Shown here piece by piece: positions 1 through 7,247 of a DNA stretch of 20,186 nt. The notes beneath the pieces are model-generated. The model ran no database searches. It was not told the origin of the DNA and saw only the letters and a list, made by a program, of their open reading frames with translations. Position 1 is the first letter of the stretch. Each line of letters begins with the position of its first letter. The position numbers and the translations under genes were made by a program. The stretch comes from Clostridiales bacterium (GTDB taxonomy: Bacteria; Bacillota; Clostridia; Christensenellales; Aristaeellaceae). The DNA lies in assembly GCA_004557905.1 (NCBI GenBank), contig SFFH01000040.1, positions 1-20,186 on the forward strand. Reading direction: 5' to 3'.

Positions 1-89
1 GCGTGATCTGCGAGCAGGGCAATCCGCGCGACTTGTTTGATCATCCGCAGAATCCGCGCACCCAGGACTTCCTCAGCAAGGTGCTGTAA
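1..89 (+). CDS. C-terminus of a polar amino-acid ABC transporter ATP-binding protein (GlnQ-like), partial
   Basis: Only the last 28 codons are present, read from position 3 to a TAA at 87-89; the 5' part lies outside the window. The visible end contains an FDHPQNPRT stretch followed by QDFLSKVL. This matches the conserved tail of GlnQ/ArtP-type ATPases, in which a glutamate-rich turn, an 'F-x-x-P-x-x-x-R-T' segment and 'FLxxVL' close the protein. Such ATPases power import of glutamine, arginine or other polar amino acids together with a permease and a binding protein. The family call rests on this short tail alone. The 57 bases between its stop and the next start show no convincing terminator, so the next gene could be co-transcribed. 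Confidence 0.7.
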   Translation, partial: VICEQGNPRDLFDHPQNPRTQDFLSKVL

Positions 90-146
90 TCTTCCTTTCT
101 GTCCAAAGGCCTTCTTCGGCGCGGACAGGGATCAATGAGGTGCTCC

Positions 147-1070
147 ATGATCCTCACCCATACGGTCACAGACGCAGAGGCCGGGCTCACGCTGCAGCAG
201 CTGCTGCGCGGCCCCATGGCCCTCTCCGGCAGGCAGACCAGAATCGCAAAAGCGCAGGGCGCCGTCACGGTTGACGCGGCGCCCTTTTTTTCCAACCAGC
301 GGCTTTCCGCCGGCATGATCGTGCGCGTGACGCTGGATGGGTATGACGCTGCGCCCAAAGAAGCGCATTCCTCAAACGACGCGCCCCTGGAGATCGTCTT
401 CGAGGATGACGCGCTGCTGGCCGTCTTCAAGCCCGCACTGCTGCAATGTCACCCTTCCCCCTCTGCGCCGTGCGGCAGCGATACGCTGGAGGGCCGTGTG
501 CGCGCGTATCTGGGTACGCCGGCGCATCCCGTCCACCGGCTGGATAGCGAGACGACCGGCCTCGTGCTCTTCGCCAAGCTCCCCTATGCGCAGGCACACC
601 TGCAGCAGCAGATGGCTTCCGGGACATTTCACAAGATGTATGAGGCCTGGGTGCTGGGCTGTCCCGAGCCGCCGGAGGGAGAAATCGACGCGCCCATCGC
701 CCGCGAGCATCCGGACAGCTTCACGCGGATCGTCTCGCCCGCAGGGCAGCGCGCCGTGAGCCGATACAGGACGCTGGAGTGCCTTTCTCTCTCGGATGGG
801 CAAGTGGTTGCCCATGTGCAGCTGACGCCCGTCACGGGCCGCACGCATCAGCTTCGCGTACACATGACGCACATTGGCTGCCCGCTGCTGGGCGATACGC
901 GGTACGTTACGTCCACATCGCAGGCCGTTTCACAGCGGCTTGGCCTCACCTATCATCAGCTCTCCGCCGTGAAGCTCGCGTTCATCCATCCCCTCACGGG
1001 CGAGAGAGTCACGCTCACACACGACGCCGTGTTCTCGTTTGATCCCGAAAAGACGGCACTGATCCCATGA
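147..1070 (+). CDS. RluA-family RNA pseudouridine synthase
   Basis: Predicted 307-residue enzyme that isomerises uridine to pseudouridine in rRNA or tRNA in the cytoplasm. The catalytic motif HRLDSETTGL is at residues 130-139, with Asp133 the expected nucleophile. An FKPALLQCHPS segment at 95-105 takes the place of the family's 'KPxGxxVHP' motif, and the RTHQLRVHM segment near residue 232 is the conserved 'GRTHQIRxH' motif. The N-terminal ~70 residues resemble the S4-like RNA-binding part of RluD-type enzymes. I chose the ATG at 147 because GAGGTG lies just upstream and the protein then begins like other family members. An in-frame ATG at 135 would add four residues and cannot be excluded. 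RluA, RluC and RluD subtypes cannot be separated from sequence reading alone. A strong terminator follows the gene. Confidence 0.9.
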   Translation: MILTHTVTDAEAGLTLQQLLRGPMALSGRQTRIAKAQGAVTVDAAPFFSNQRLSAGMIVRVTLDGYDAAPKEAHSSNDAPLEIVFEDDALLAVFKPALLQCHPSPSAPCGSDTLEGRVRAYLGTPAHPVHRLDSETTGLVLFAKLPYAQAHLQQQMASGTFHKMYEAWVLGCPEPPEGEIDAPIAREHPDSFTRIVSPAGQRAVSRYRTLECLSLSDGQVVAHVQLTPVTGRTHQLRVHMTHIGCPLLGDTRYVTSTSQAVSQRLGLTYHQLSAVKLAFIHPLTGERVTLTHDAVFSFDPEKTALIP

Positions 1071-1090
1071 CAATCCCTTCCAATTCCGCC

Positions 1091-1120
1091 GGCGCATACG
1101 CTTGTATGTGCCGTTTTTTC
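1091..1120 (+). terminator. Rho-independent terminator after the pseudouridine synthase gene
   Basis: A 9-bp stem (GGCGCATAC pairing with GTATGTGCC, with one G-T wobble), a GCTT loop and a GTTTTTTC tail. It lies 21 bases after the stop codon. Confidence 0.9.
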
Positions 1121-1277
1121 ATGTATTGCTTCACTTTTTCAAAGTGCACTATCCCCGCTGCCAGAAGATGGTAACGGTTATATGGCAATAAACGAATTCC
1201 CAGCCTCGTCATATGTGCAGAAGACGCTCAAGAGCGGCCGCTTGGACGCCTTCGCAATGACAAAGGAGGAATTCCTG

Positions 1278-2189
1278 ATGAAGAATACCAACAAGAAGGC
1301 GGCGCTTGCCGCCATGATGTGCATGGCGATGGCGGTTCCGTTTGGCGCGAATGCCGAAAACGAGATCCGCGTGATCACCGCCGGCACCCTGAACCTGCGC
1401 GCCGACGCGTCCACCGAGTCCGAGATTCTGGGCAAGTATGGCTGGGGCACCGAGGTGGAGGTGCTGGGTGTGAACGGCAGCTGGGCATATGTCAGCGTCG
1501 GCGGCCAGACCGGCTACATGTACACCCAGTACCTGGGCAGCGAGGGTTCCACCAGCACGACCCGCTATGTGAACACCAACACCCGCGGCCTGAACCTGCG
1601 CAGCGAGCCGAACGGTACGATCCTGGGCTCCTATCCGCGCGGCACCGCCGTCACCGTCCTCTCCGAGGCGAACGGCTGGAGCAAGGTGAAGGTGAACGGC
1701 CAGACCGGCTACATGTCCAGCCTCTGGCTGTCCAGCTACATCCCGACCACACCTTCCACCCCGTCAAAGCCGTCCTCTTCCATCGGTACTGCCGTGGTGA
1801 ACAACCCGTCCGACACGCAGGTGCTCTTCCTGCGCAAGGAGCCTTCCACCTCCAGTGAGGCGCTGGGCTACTACCGCAACGGCAAGACCGTGACCCTGCT
1901 GGCCAAGCTGGATGGCTGGTACAAGGTAAAGGTGGACGGCCAGACCGGCTACATGATGGCCAAGTACCTGAAAGTGACCGACGAGGTGACCTCCGGCACC
2001 GCGACCGTCTACAACCCCAACGGCAACAGCTATGTGAACTTCCGCTCGGCGGCCAGCCTGAACGCTTCCGTGCTCTCCAGGGTCCCGGTCGGCACGCAGA
2101 TTCCTGTGCTCTCAAAGGGCACCGACTGGACCAAGACCCAGATCGACGGCGTAACCGGCTACATTTCCACCTGGTTCCTCAAGTTCTGA
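1278..2189 (+). CDS. Secreted protein made of four SH3b repeats
   Basis: Predicted 303-residue exported protein. Residues 1-26 form a signal peptide (KK near the start, hydrophobic core, cleavage predicted after GANA). Four bacterial SH3 (SH3b/SH3_3-like) domains follow at about 30-86, 95-151, 169-231 and 240-301, each with an 'LNLR/FLRK/NFRS' strand and ending in 'GxTGY(M/I)'. A P/T/S-rich linker (152-168) separates domains 2 and 3. SH3b domains commonly bind cell-wall peptides. No catalytic domain, LPXTG motif or membrane anchor is visible, so a wall-binding or scaffold role is inference. The ATG at 1278 has AAAGGAGGA eight bases upstream; the longer in-frame ORF from 1182 has no ribosome site and would bury the signal peptide. 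The gene stands alone between two terminators. No convincing sigma-A promoter was found upstream, although an inverted repeat CACTTT-TTC-AAAGTG sits at 1132-1146. Confidence 0.88.
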   Translation: MKNTNKKAALAAMMCMAMAVPFGANAENEIRVITAGTLNLRADASTESEILGKYGWGTEVEVLGVNGSWAYVSVGGQTGYMYTQYLGSEGSTSTTRYVNTNTRGLNLRSEPNGTILGSYPRGTAVTVLSEANGWSKVKVNGQTGYMSSLWLSSYIPTTPSTPSKPSSSIGTAVVNNPSDTQVLFLRKEPSTSSEALGYYRNGKTVTLLAKLDGWYKVKVDGQTGYMMAKYLKVTDEVTSGTATVYNPNGNSYVNFRSAASLNASVLSRVPVGTQIPVLSKGTDWTKTQIDGVTGYISTWFLKF

Positions 2190-2218
2190 GCATTTTCTAC
2201 TCTCTTCCTGTCTCCTCT

Positions 2219-2254
2219 GCGGAGCCGGCAAACGCCGGCTCCGCTCTTCTTTCC
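2219..2254 (+). terminator. Rho-independent terminator after the SH3b gene
   Basis: Perfect 11-bp stem GCGGAGCCGGC / GCCGGCTCCGC around an AAAC loop, followed by the pyrimidine-rich tail TCTTCTTTCC. Confidence 0.88.
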
Positions 2255-2283
2255 TTATAGAAAACTGCGCAGAAACCCGTACA

Positions 2284-2347
2284 GCGGGCACTGAATGACT
2301 TGTTTTTACAAAGCTGTTCGGATATGGAGGCGGGCACAGCCCGCTTT
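2284..2347 (+). promoter_or_regulatory. Structured region upstream of enolase
   Basis: A 6-bp hairpin GCGGGC-ACA-GCCCGC followed by TTT lies at 2330-2347. An identical GCGGGCA also occurs at 2284-2290, so either copy could pair with GCCCGC at 2339-2344. A weak promoter-like pair (TTGTTT at 2301, 17 bases, TATGGA) lies between them. Whether this is a leader control element, a weak terminator or chance in GC-rich DNA cannot be decided by eye. Confidence 0.25.
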
Positions 2348-2406
2348 GCATACTCTTGCCCCGCGCCGTTCATGATAAGCCCAAACGAATCGCGGAGGGA
2401 TCAGCT

Positions 2407-3687
2407 ATGGTCAAAACAGAAATCGTCAGCGTGCTCGGGCGCGAGGTGCTCGATTCGCGCGGAAACCCGACCGTCGAGGCGGAGGTACGGCTTGCGGACG
2501 GCGTCACCTGCACCGCCATCGCGCCCAGCGGCGCATCCACCGGCAAGTTCGAGGCGCTGGAGCTGCGCGACAACGACATGCAGCTCTATAACGGCAAGGG
2601 CGTACGCCGCGCGTGCAAGAATGTCTCCACCAGCATCGACAAGGCGCTGCGCGGCATGGACGCGAGCAACCTGTTCGCCGTGGACAGCGCGATGATCACG
2701 CTCGACGGCACGGATAACAAGTCCGTCCTGGGCGCCAACGCGACGCTCGCCGTCTCCATGGCCTGCGCTAAAGCGGCGGCCAGCAGCCAGGGCATCGCGC
2801 TGTACCGGTTTCTGGGCGGCGCACAGGCCGTGACGCTGCCCATGCCGATGATGAACATCCTCAACGGCGGCGCGCACGCGAACAACGGGCTGGACGTGCA
2901 GGAGTTCATGATCATGCCCGTGGGCGCCACAACATTCCGCGGCGGTCTGCGCATGTGCGCGGAGGTCTATCACGCGCTCGCCGCGCTGCTCAAAAAGAAG
3001 CGTTTCTCTACCGCCGTGGGCGACGAGGGCGGCTTTGCGCCGGACGTGAGTGACGAGACCGAAGCCATCGAGCTGATTCTGGAGGCCGTCACCCGCGCGG
3101 GCTACGCGCCCGGCAGCGACTTCGCCCTCGCACTCGACGCCGCCGCCAGCGAGTGGAAGGACAAGAAGGGCTATACCCTGCCCAAGTCTAAGCGCAGCTT
3201 CACCAGCCACGAGCTGACCGAGCACTGGCGCGAGCTGCAGGGCAAGTACCCCATCCGCTCCATCGAGGATGCGCTGGGCGAGGAGGACTGGCCCGCCTGG
3301 CAGGCGATGACGCTGACGCTGGGCGGCAGCTGCCAGCTGGTCGGCGACGACCTGTTCGTCACCAACGCCAAGCGCCTGGCCAAGGGCATATCCATGGGCT
3401 GCGGCAATGCGATTCTGCTCAAGCCGAACCAGATCGGCACGCTGAGCGAGACCATCCGCGCCGCGCAGCTCGCCCGGCGCAATGGCTTCAAAACCATCGT
3501 CTCCCACCGCAGCGGTGAAAGCGAGGACACGACCATCGCCGACCTGGCTGTGGCGATCAACGCCGGGCAGATCAAGACCGGCGCGCCCTGCCGCAGCGAG
3601 CGCGTGGCCAAATACAACCGGCTGCTGCGCATCGAGGACGCACTGGGCGCGGCGGCGGTCTTCGGAAAGGCCGCGACGGACGCATGA
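2407..3687 (+). CDS. eno: Enolase (phosphopyruvate hydratase)
   Basis: Predicted 426-residue cytoplasmic glycolytic enzyme converting 2-phosphoglycerate to phosphoenolpyruvate. The length is normal for bacterial enolases (about 430). The hallmark elements are all present: the SGASTGKFEA substrate loop (41-50), NGGAHANNGLDVQEFM (153-168), the general acid/base pair Glu207 (in GDEGGFAP) and Lys339 (in LLKPNQIG), the Mg ligands Asp244, Glu287 (SIEDAL) and Asp314 (GDDLF), SHRSGE (366-371) and Lys390 in KTGAPCRSER. I chose the ATG at 2407 because GGAGGG ends eight bases upstream. A longer reading from 2356 has no ribosome site and adds residues not found in the family. The stop overlaps the start of the next gene, so the two are probably translated together. 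The gene is not linked to other glycolytic genes here. Confidence 0.97.
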   Translation: MVKTEIVSVLGREVLDSRGNPTVEAEVRLADGVTCTAIAPSGASTGKFEALELRDNDMQLYNGKGVRRACKNVSTSIDKALRGMDASNLFAVDSAMITLDGTDNKSVLGANATLAVSMACAKAAASSQGIALYRFLGGAQAVTLPMPMMNILNGGAHANNGLDVQEFMIMPVGATTFRGGLRMCAEVYHALAALLKKKRFSTAVGDEGGFAPDVSDETEAIELILEAVTRAGYAPGSDFALALDAAASEWKDKKGYTLPKSKRSFTSHELTEHWRELQGKYPIRSIEDALGEEDWPAWQAMTLTLGGSCQLVGDDLFVTNAKRLAKGISMGCGNAILLKPNQIGTLSETIRAAQLARRNGFKTIVSHRSGESEDTTIADLAVAINAGQIKTGAPCRSERVAKYNRLLRIEDALGAAAVFGKAATDA

Positions 3688-4448
3688 TCTATTTTCTCTT
3701 CGCCGGAGCCAGCGCATTCTTCGGGCTGACGGCCGGCCTGGGCGCGACGACGCTGCTCCGCCCGCTGTTGGACGCCGTCTCGCCGCTCCCGCCCGCGTCC
3801 ATCGCCATGCTCTGCACGATGGCCACGCTGGGCGCGGCGCTCGTCAGCGCGTTCTTCGCACTCGGCCAGCCGCTTGCGCTTCACCAGGACGAGCTGCTCC
3901 TGCTGGCCGTCGGCAGCGCGTTGGGGGGCATATTGGGCGATCTGATGGCCAACCGGTTCGTCTCGGTCATCCCGCGCGACACGGCCATCCTGCTGCAGAA
4001 CGCGCTGCTCTTCACGCTTGTCGCGCTGCCCGCGGTCTATTTCCGCACGCTCTCGCGCACCGTCCGCCCGCTGTCGCTCACGCGGCTGGCTTCCTTTCCC
4101 GTGGCGCTGGTGGTCGGCCTGCTCGCGTCGTTTCTCGCGTTCGGCGCGGCGCCGCTCACGCTGACGCTCTACTTTCTGCTCTTTGACGCGGAGAACGACG
4201 AGTCCTCCGCCGCTGCGCTGACGGTCTCCCTGTTCGCCATGGCGGGCAAGCTCGTCATGCTGCTCATCCGCAGCCGGCTGCGCATTCCGGACGCGGACGC
4301 GCTGCTCTGGCTGCTGCCGGGCGCAGTCGGCGGCGCGCTGCTGGCCATGGTGCCCGCCGTGCAGCGGCAGACCAGCCGCGCGGGCGAAGCGCTGCTGCGT
4401 CTGAGCCTGTTCACCTCGCTGATCAACATGGCGGCAGCTCTGACATAA
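3684..4448 (+). CDS. TauE/SafE-like multipass membrane protein
   Basis: Predicted 254-residue integral membrane protein with about eight hydrophobic segments (roughly 3-20, 38-60, 70-90, 100-120, 135-168, 176-196, 205-225, 238-253). The N-terminal glycine-rich 'FFGLTAGLGATTLLRPLL' region (12-29) and a related 'FGAAPLTL' stretch (153-160) resemble the two half-repeats of the TauE/SafE (DUF81) family, whose members are proposed exporters of sulfite or sulfur-containing organic anions. Substrate is unknown and the family assignment is moderate. The ATG overlaps the enolase TGA as ATGA, with no separate strong ribosome site, so translation is likely coupled to enolase. A bidirectional terminator follows. 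A generic permease with a similar fold is the main alternative. Confidence 0.6.
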   Translation: MIYFLFAGASAFFGLTAGLGATTLLRPLLDAVSPLPPASIAMLCTMATLGAALVSAFFALGQPLALHQDELLLLAVGSALGGILGDLMANRFVSVIPRDTAILLQNALLFTLVALPAVYFRTLSRTVRPLSLTRLASFPVALVVGLLASFLAFGAAPLTLTLYFLLFDAENDESSAAALTVSLFAMAGKLVMLLIRSRLRIPDADALLWLLPGAVGGALLAMVPAVQRQTSRAGEALLRLSLFTSLINMAAALT

Positions 4449-4458
4449 ATATGCAAAC

Positions 4459-4490
4459 AGCCCGGACTCCGACCGGAATCCGGGCTTTCA
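4459..4490. terminator. Bidirectional terminator between convergent genes
   Basis: A 12-bp stem with one mismatch (AGCCCGGACTCC / GGAATCCGGGCT) and a GACC loop. TTTCATCATT follows on the plus strand and GTTTGCATATT on the minus strand. It lies between the plus-strand membrane protein gene and the convergent sortase gene. Confidence 0.8.
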
Positions 4491-4511
4491 TCATTCGTGA
4501 TTCGGTTCTGT

Positions 4512-5552
4512 TCATTGCCGGACGGCCAGATTGATCGCCTGCCGAAGCTCGGAACGGCTTTCATTCTCCCGAATGCGGCGGCAGAGGATGACCAGCCGAT
4601 CCTCGTCGATACAGGTGGACAGCGTCAGCAGCGCGTCGCTGGGCTGAATATCCAGCGGAATGGCGTATTCGGAGAGCAGCTGCGCCTGACGCACATAGCT
4701 TTCAAACTCTCGGTCGCTCCCAAACGTCGGATGGGAAAAATAGTTGATGAACTGCTCGCTGGTCACATCCAGCGACACGCGCATCACGGAGAAGATCACA
4801 TACTGCTCCTTTTCCCAGAGCGTGTCGTAGTTCACAAACGCATGGCGCTTGAGATAGTCGATGTCCTGAAGATACTGCGTCAGGCGGCCAAACATCGTGC
4901 CGTCCTTCATGTTATGCCCGTGCAGGAGCAGATTCTGCGTGTGCTCCGTAAAGCGATGATTCTTGTCCAGGAAAATCGTGCCCGAAGCGCTCTTCTTCTT
5001 GTAAAAGTCGTGCGTCAGATAATACGAGTTGTCCTTATACATGACCGGCAGGCTCAGCACCTCCGGGATTTCAATCCAGCCGGTCAGATCGCGGTTCTCA
5101 TAGTAAAGCTGTTCCATATTCGGCAGCGCCTGACCCAGAATCCGATGGAAGCTTTTTTGCTGCTTCGATGCATTTGCTGTCGGCACAGGCTCCATTGTCG
5201 GCGCAGACTCCGCCGTCGTCTCAAGCTCTGACACATCGACAAACGCCGTCTCCTGCACAACCGCCGTGGGCTGCGGCGTCTGAGCGCTCAGAACAGCAGG
5301 CTCCATCTGGTCGCGACGCTCGGCCAGTTCGCGGTTCAGCCGTCTGGTCCTGATGCTGCGCCCGACAATGCCAACCACCATGGAGGCGCTCAGAACAATC
5401 ACAGCGCACAAAAGCACAAGGACGCCCTGATGCATCAGCTTGCGATAGCGCCTGCGTTTTTTCACGCTTTGTCTGTCATGAAACCTGAACTCTCCGATTC
5501 CATGGTCCTGGTCCGGTCGTCTGGGTCTTCTTCTGCGTTTCAAATCACTCAT
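4512..5552 (-). CDS. Class B sortase, membrane anchored
   Basis: Predicted 346-residue transpeptidase that joins a sorted protein to the cell wall or pilin-like partner outside the membrane. The N-terminus (1-42) is very basic (RRRR, KKRRRYRK), followed by one membrane segment (about 43-64). This is the type II orientation of class B sortases. A Pro/Thr/Glu-rich linker (about 84-130) leads to the catalytic domain (about 135-340). Catalytic residues are His213 in LLHGHNM, Cys314 in TLSTC and an arginine in LVILCRR (Arg325 or Arg326). Order and spacing fit SrtB. It is the last gene of the minus-strand cluster, 49 bases after dusB, and only a short GGAG adjoins the ATG, so expression may depend on readthrough. 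No sorting-signal substrate or second sortase is visible in the window. Confidence 0.9.
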   Translation of the reverse strand: MSDLKRRRRPRRPDQDHGIGEFRFHDRQSVKKRRRYRKLMHQGVLVLLCAVIVLSASMVVGIVGRSIRTRRLNRELAERRDQMEPAVLSAQTPQPTAVVQETAFVDVSELETTAESAPTMEPVPTANASKQQKSFHRILGQALPNMEQLYYENRDLTGWIEIPEVLSLPVMYKDNSYYLTHDFYKKKSASGTIFLDKNHRFTEHTQNLLLHGHNMKDGTMFGRLTQYLQDIDYLKRHAFVNYDTLWEKEQYVIFSVMRVSLDVTSEQFINYFSHPTFGSDREFESYVRQAQLLSEYAIPLDIQPSDALLTLSTCIDEDRLVILCRRIRENESRSELRQAINLAVRQ

Positions 5553-5601
5553 CTCCGTCGTCGCTTCCGGTCATGAAATGGCTTATCCTGCCGCCTGATC
5601 C

Positions 5602-6570
5602 TCACGCATTGAGCATGAACGCGGACAATGTCTCCTCGAGCGCCTCCAGTGTGAGGATGCCGTTCACCTGCGTGCGCAACTTCGCCGCGCCGCGCATGCC
5701 GCGCACATAGCAGACGATGTGCCTGCGCATCTCGCGCACCGCCACATCCTCTCCCTTGAGCGCGGCGAGCATCCTCGCGTGGCGCATCAGGACGCCAAGC
5801 TTCTCCTCGGGCGAAACATCGCGCAGGGGTCTGCCCGCCATACCGTCGCGGATCTGCTCGAAGATCCACGGATTGCCCTGTGCTGCGCGGCCGACCGCCA
5901 CGCCGTCGCAGCCCGTCTCCTCGAGCATCCGCTGCGCGTCCTGCCAGCAGGTCACGTCGCCGTTCCCCACGACGGGGATGGACACGCGCTGCCTGAGCTT
6001 GCGGATCGCGCTCCAATCGGCGTGTCCCTCGTAAAACTGGCTGCGCGTGCGCGCGTGCAGCGTGATCATCGCCGCGCCGGCCTGCTCAAGCATCGGGCCG
6101 AGCGTGAGGTACGTCTCACTCCCCGCCTCAAAGCCCAGGCGCATCTTGACCGTCACCGGCACATGGGACGCCTTTGCCACCTCGCGCACGATTTGGGCCG
6201 CCAGGTCCGGCGTCTTCATCAGCGCGCTGCCCTCGCCGTTGCCGGCGATCTTAGGCACGGGACAACCCATGTTGATGTCCAGCAGCGCGTATCGCCCCGT
6301 GGCGGTCAGCTCCTGGGCGGCACGCGCCATGATCTCCGGCTCGCGGCCAAAGAGCTGGAGCGCCACCGCGCCCTCCTCCTGCGGCGCGACGGCCAGCAGC
6401 TCACGCGCGGCGCGGTTGTCCTTGGGCGAAAGCACATAGCCCTTGGCGCTCACCATCTCGCTGACCGCCATCGGGCAGCCCATCTCGTGGCAGAGCACGC
6501 GGAAGGGCATGTCCGTCACGCCGGCCATCGGGGCGAGCATGGCACCGCGTTTTAAGAAATCAAAGCTCAT
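5602..6570 (-). CDS. dusB: tRNA-dihydrouridine synthase (DusB-like)
   Basis: Predicted 322-residue FMN enzyme that reduces uridine in the tRNA D-loop or nearby positions to dihydrouridine. The N-terminal half is a TIM barrel: LAPMAGVTD (12-20), the catalytic Cys103 in DINMGCPVPKI, KMRLGF, LHARTRSQFYEG, and the FMN-phosphate contacts VGNGDV and GCDGVAVGRAAQGNPW. A helical RNA-binding domain follows, ending in MRRHIVCYVRGM and the C-terminal helices. I chose the ATG at 6570 because GGAAGA lies six bases upstream, at the end of the preceding gene. An ATG at 6576 overlapping the upstream stop as ATGA is possible but would place that ribosome site at zero spacing. In Firmicutes dus genes are usually annotated dusB; exact target position in tRNA is unknown. 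Confidence 0.93.
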   Translation of the reverse strand: MSFDFLKRGAMLAPMAGVTDMPFRVLCHEMGCPMAVSEMVSAKGYVLSPKDNRAARELLAVAPQEEGAVALQLFGREPEIMARAAQELTATGRYALLDINMGCPVPKIAGNGEGSALMKTPDLAAQIVREVAKASHVPVTVKMRLGFEAGSETYLTLGPMLEQAGAAMITLHARTRSQFYEGHADWSAIRKLRQRVSIPVVGNGDVTCWQDAQRMLEETGCDGVAVGRAAQGNPWIFEQIRDGMAGRPLRDVSPEEKLGVLMRHARMLAALKGEDVAVREMRRHIVCYVRGMRGAAKLRTQVNGILTLEALEETLSAFMLNA

Positions 6571-6572
6571 GG

Positions 6573-7112
6573 TCATTCTTCCATCTGCTCGATCAGCTGG
6601 AGATTGGAGATCATCCAGCGGCCCGCCGTGCGCGTGAGCGTCACGCGGTAGCGCGAGGTCGCCCAGGCCGGCGGGGACAGCCGCTCCTCGCCGCCCGCGG
6701 CCAGCGCCGCCTCGCGCCTGGAGGCGCGGATGGTGCCGTCGATGGCGGGAATGCTCTCGATGATCTCCGCGCGGGCCACGTTCTCCCACGGCCAGGACCA
6801 CACGGACACCATGCGCACACGATGGTCAAAGCCGCGGATCTCATAGTCCTTATAGGGCGATGTGTCGCTCAGGCCCACCTGCAGAACCGGGTCCTGGTTG
6901 ATGAACTCCTGCTTGAAGTACTTGGACAGGTCCGATGAATCCGTACCCATGAGCACGACCGACGCGCGCGCCGTGAGGCCGTCGTCGATCAGCACCCAGA
7001 TGTTGGCGGTGTTCATCGCCAGATAAAACGAGATGATCAGCAGCGCGCTGATGACCGTGAGAAAGAACATGCGCGAGGCAATAAAGTTTAGAAACCGCTT
7101 GAGCACTCTCAC
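6573..7112 (-). CDS. Small membrane-anchored protein of unknown function
   Basis: I do not recognise this 179-residue protein. It has a basic start, then one strong hydrophobic segment (about residues 13-33, MFFLTVISALLII) and an extracytoplasmic region of about 145 residues. The tail reads YRVTLTRTAGRWMISNLQLIE; this beta-hairpin pattern recalls NTF2-like or similar small alpha+beta domains, which is only a suggestion. The start needs correction: a GTG at 7121 shares its first base with the last G of AAAGGAGG and cannot use it. The next in-frame GTG at 7112 has that Shine-Dalgarno eight bases upstream, and I chose it. The stop almost touches the dusB start, so the two are co-translated or tightly coupled. 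Upstream, 135 bases with a hairpin repeat separate it from ftsY. Confidence 0.7.
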   Translation of the reverse strand: MRVLKRFLNFIASRMFFLTVISALLIISFYLAMNTANIWVLIDDGLTARASVVLMGTDSSDLSKYFKQEFINQDPVLQVGLSDTSPYKDYEIRGFDHRVRMVSVWSWPWENVARAEIIESIPAIDGTIRASRREAALAAGGEERLSPPAWATSRYRVTLTRTAGRWMISNLQLIEQMEE

Positions 7113-7152
7113 GAAACGCACCTCCTTTCACGCAAAGCCGACGACAGGAAAC

Positions 7153-7217
7153 GCTGGGGCCGCAGGCCCCAGACCCTGCCTGAGGGATTTCATCCCTCAG
7201 ACTCCCATCTTCGCTTC
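7153..7217 (+). repeat. Intergenic multi-hairpin repeat, copy A
   Basis: Between ftsY and the small membrane protein gene. Hairpin 1 is a perfect 8-bp stem CTGGGGCC-GCA-GGCCCCAG (7154-7172). Hairpin 2 is a perfect 8-bp stem CTGAGGGA-TTTCA-TCCCTCAG (7180-7200). A short third element CGCTTCGCG (7212-7220 region) follows. The core ACCCTGCCTG-GGGATTTCAT-CCC is shared with copy B at 19393-19455. In the local transcript it is read as the antisense of this orientation. It could act as an mRNA stabiliser, a processing site or a partial terminator between the two genes. Confidence 0.75.
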
Positions 7218-7247
7218 GCGCAGATAAAAGCAATTCGGAATGACAAA

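Noticed and set aside
96..131. CTGTCC...GGACAG inverted repeat after the ABC transporter gene.
   Set aside because: Weak, interrupted stem with no T-run, so not a convincing terminator.
1126..1154. TTGCTT-17-CTATCC as a promoter for the SH3b gene.
   Set aside because: The -10 is a poor match and no better pair was found; an inverted repeat in the spacer alone does not make it convincing.
2401..3717. Long minus-strand frame antisense to enolase.
   Set aside because: Same codon-mirror effect; enolase has every catalytic residue and a good ribosome site.
6571..6801. N-terminal extension of the dihydrouridine synthase to 6801.
   Set aside because: It overlaps the coding end of the upstream membrane protein and adds low-complexity residues; the barrel starts normally from 6570.
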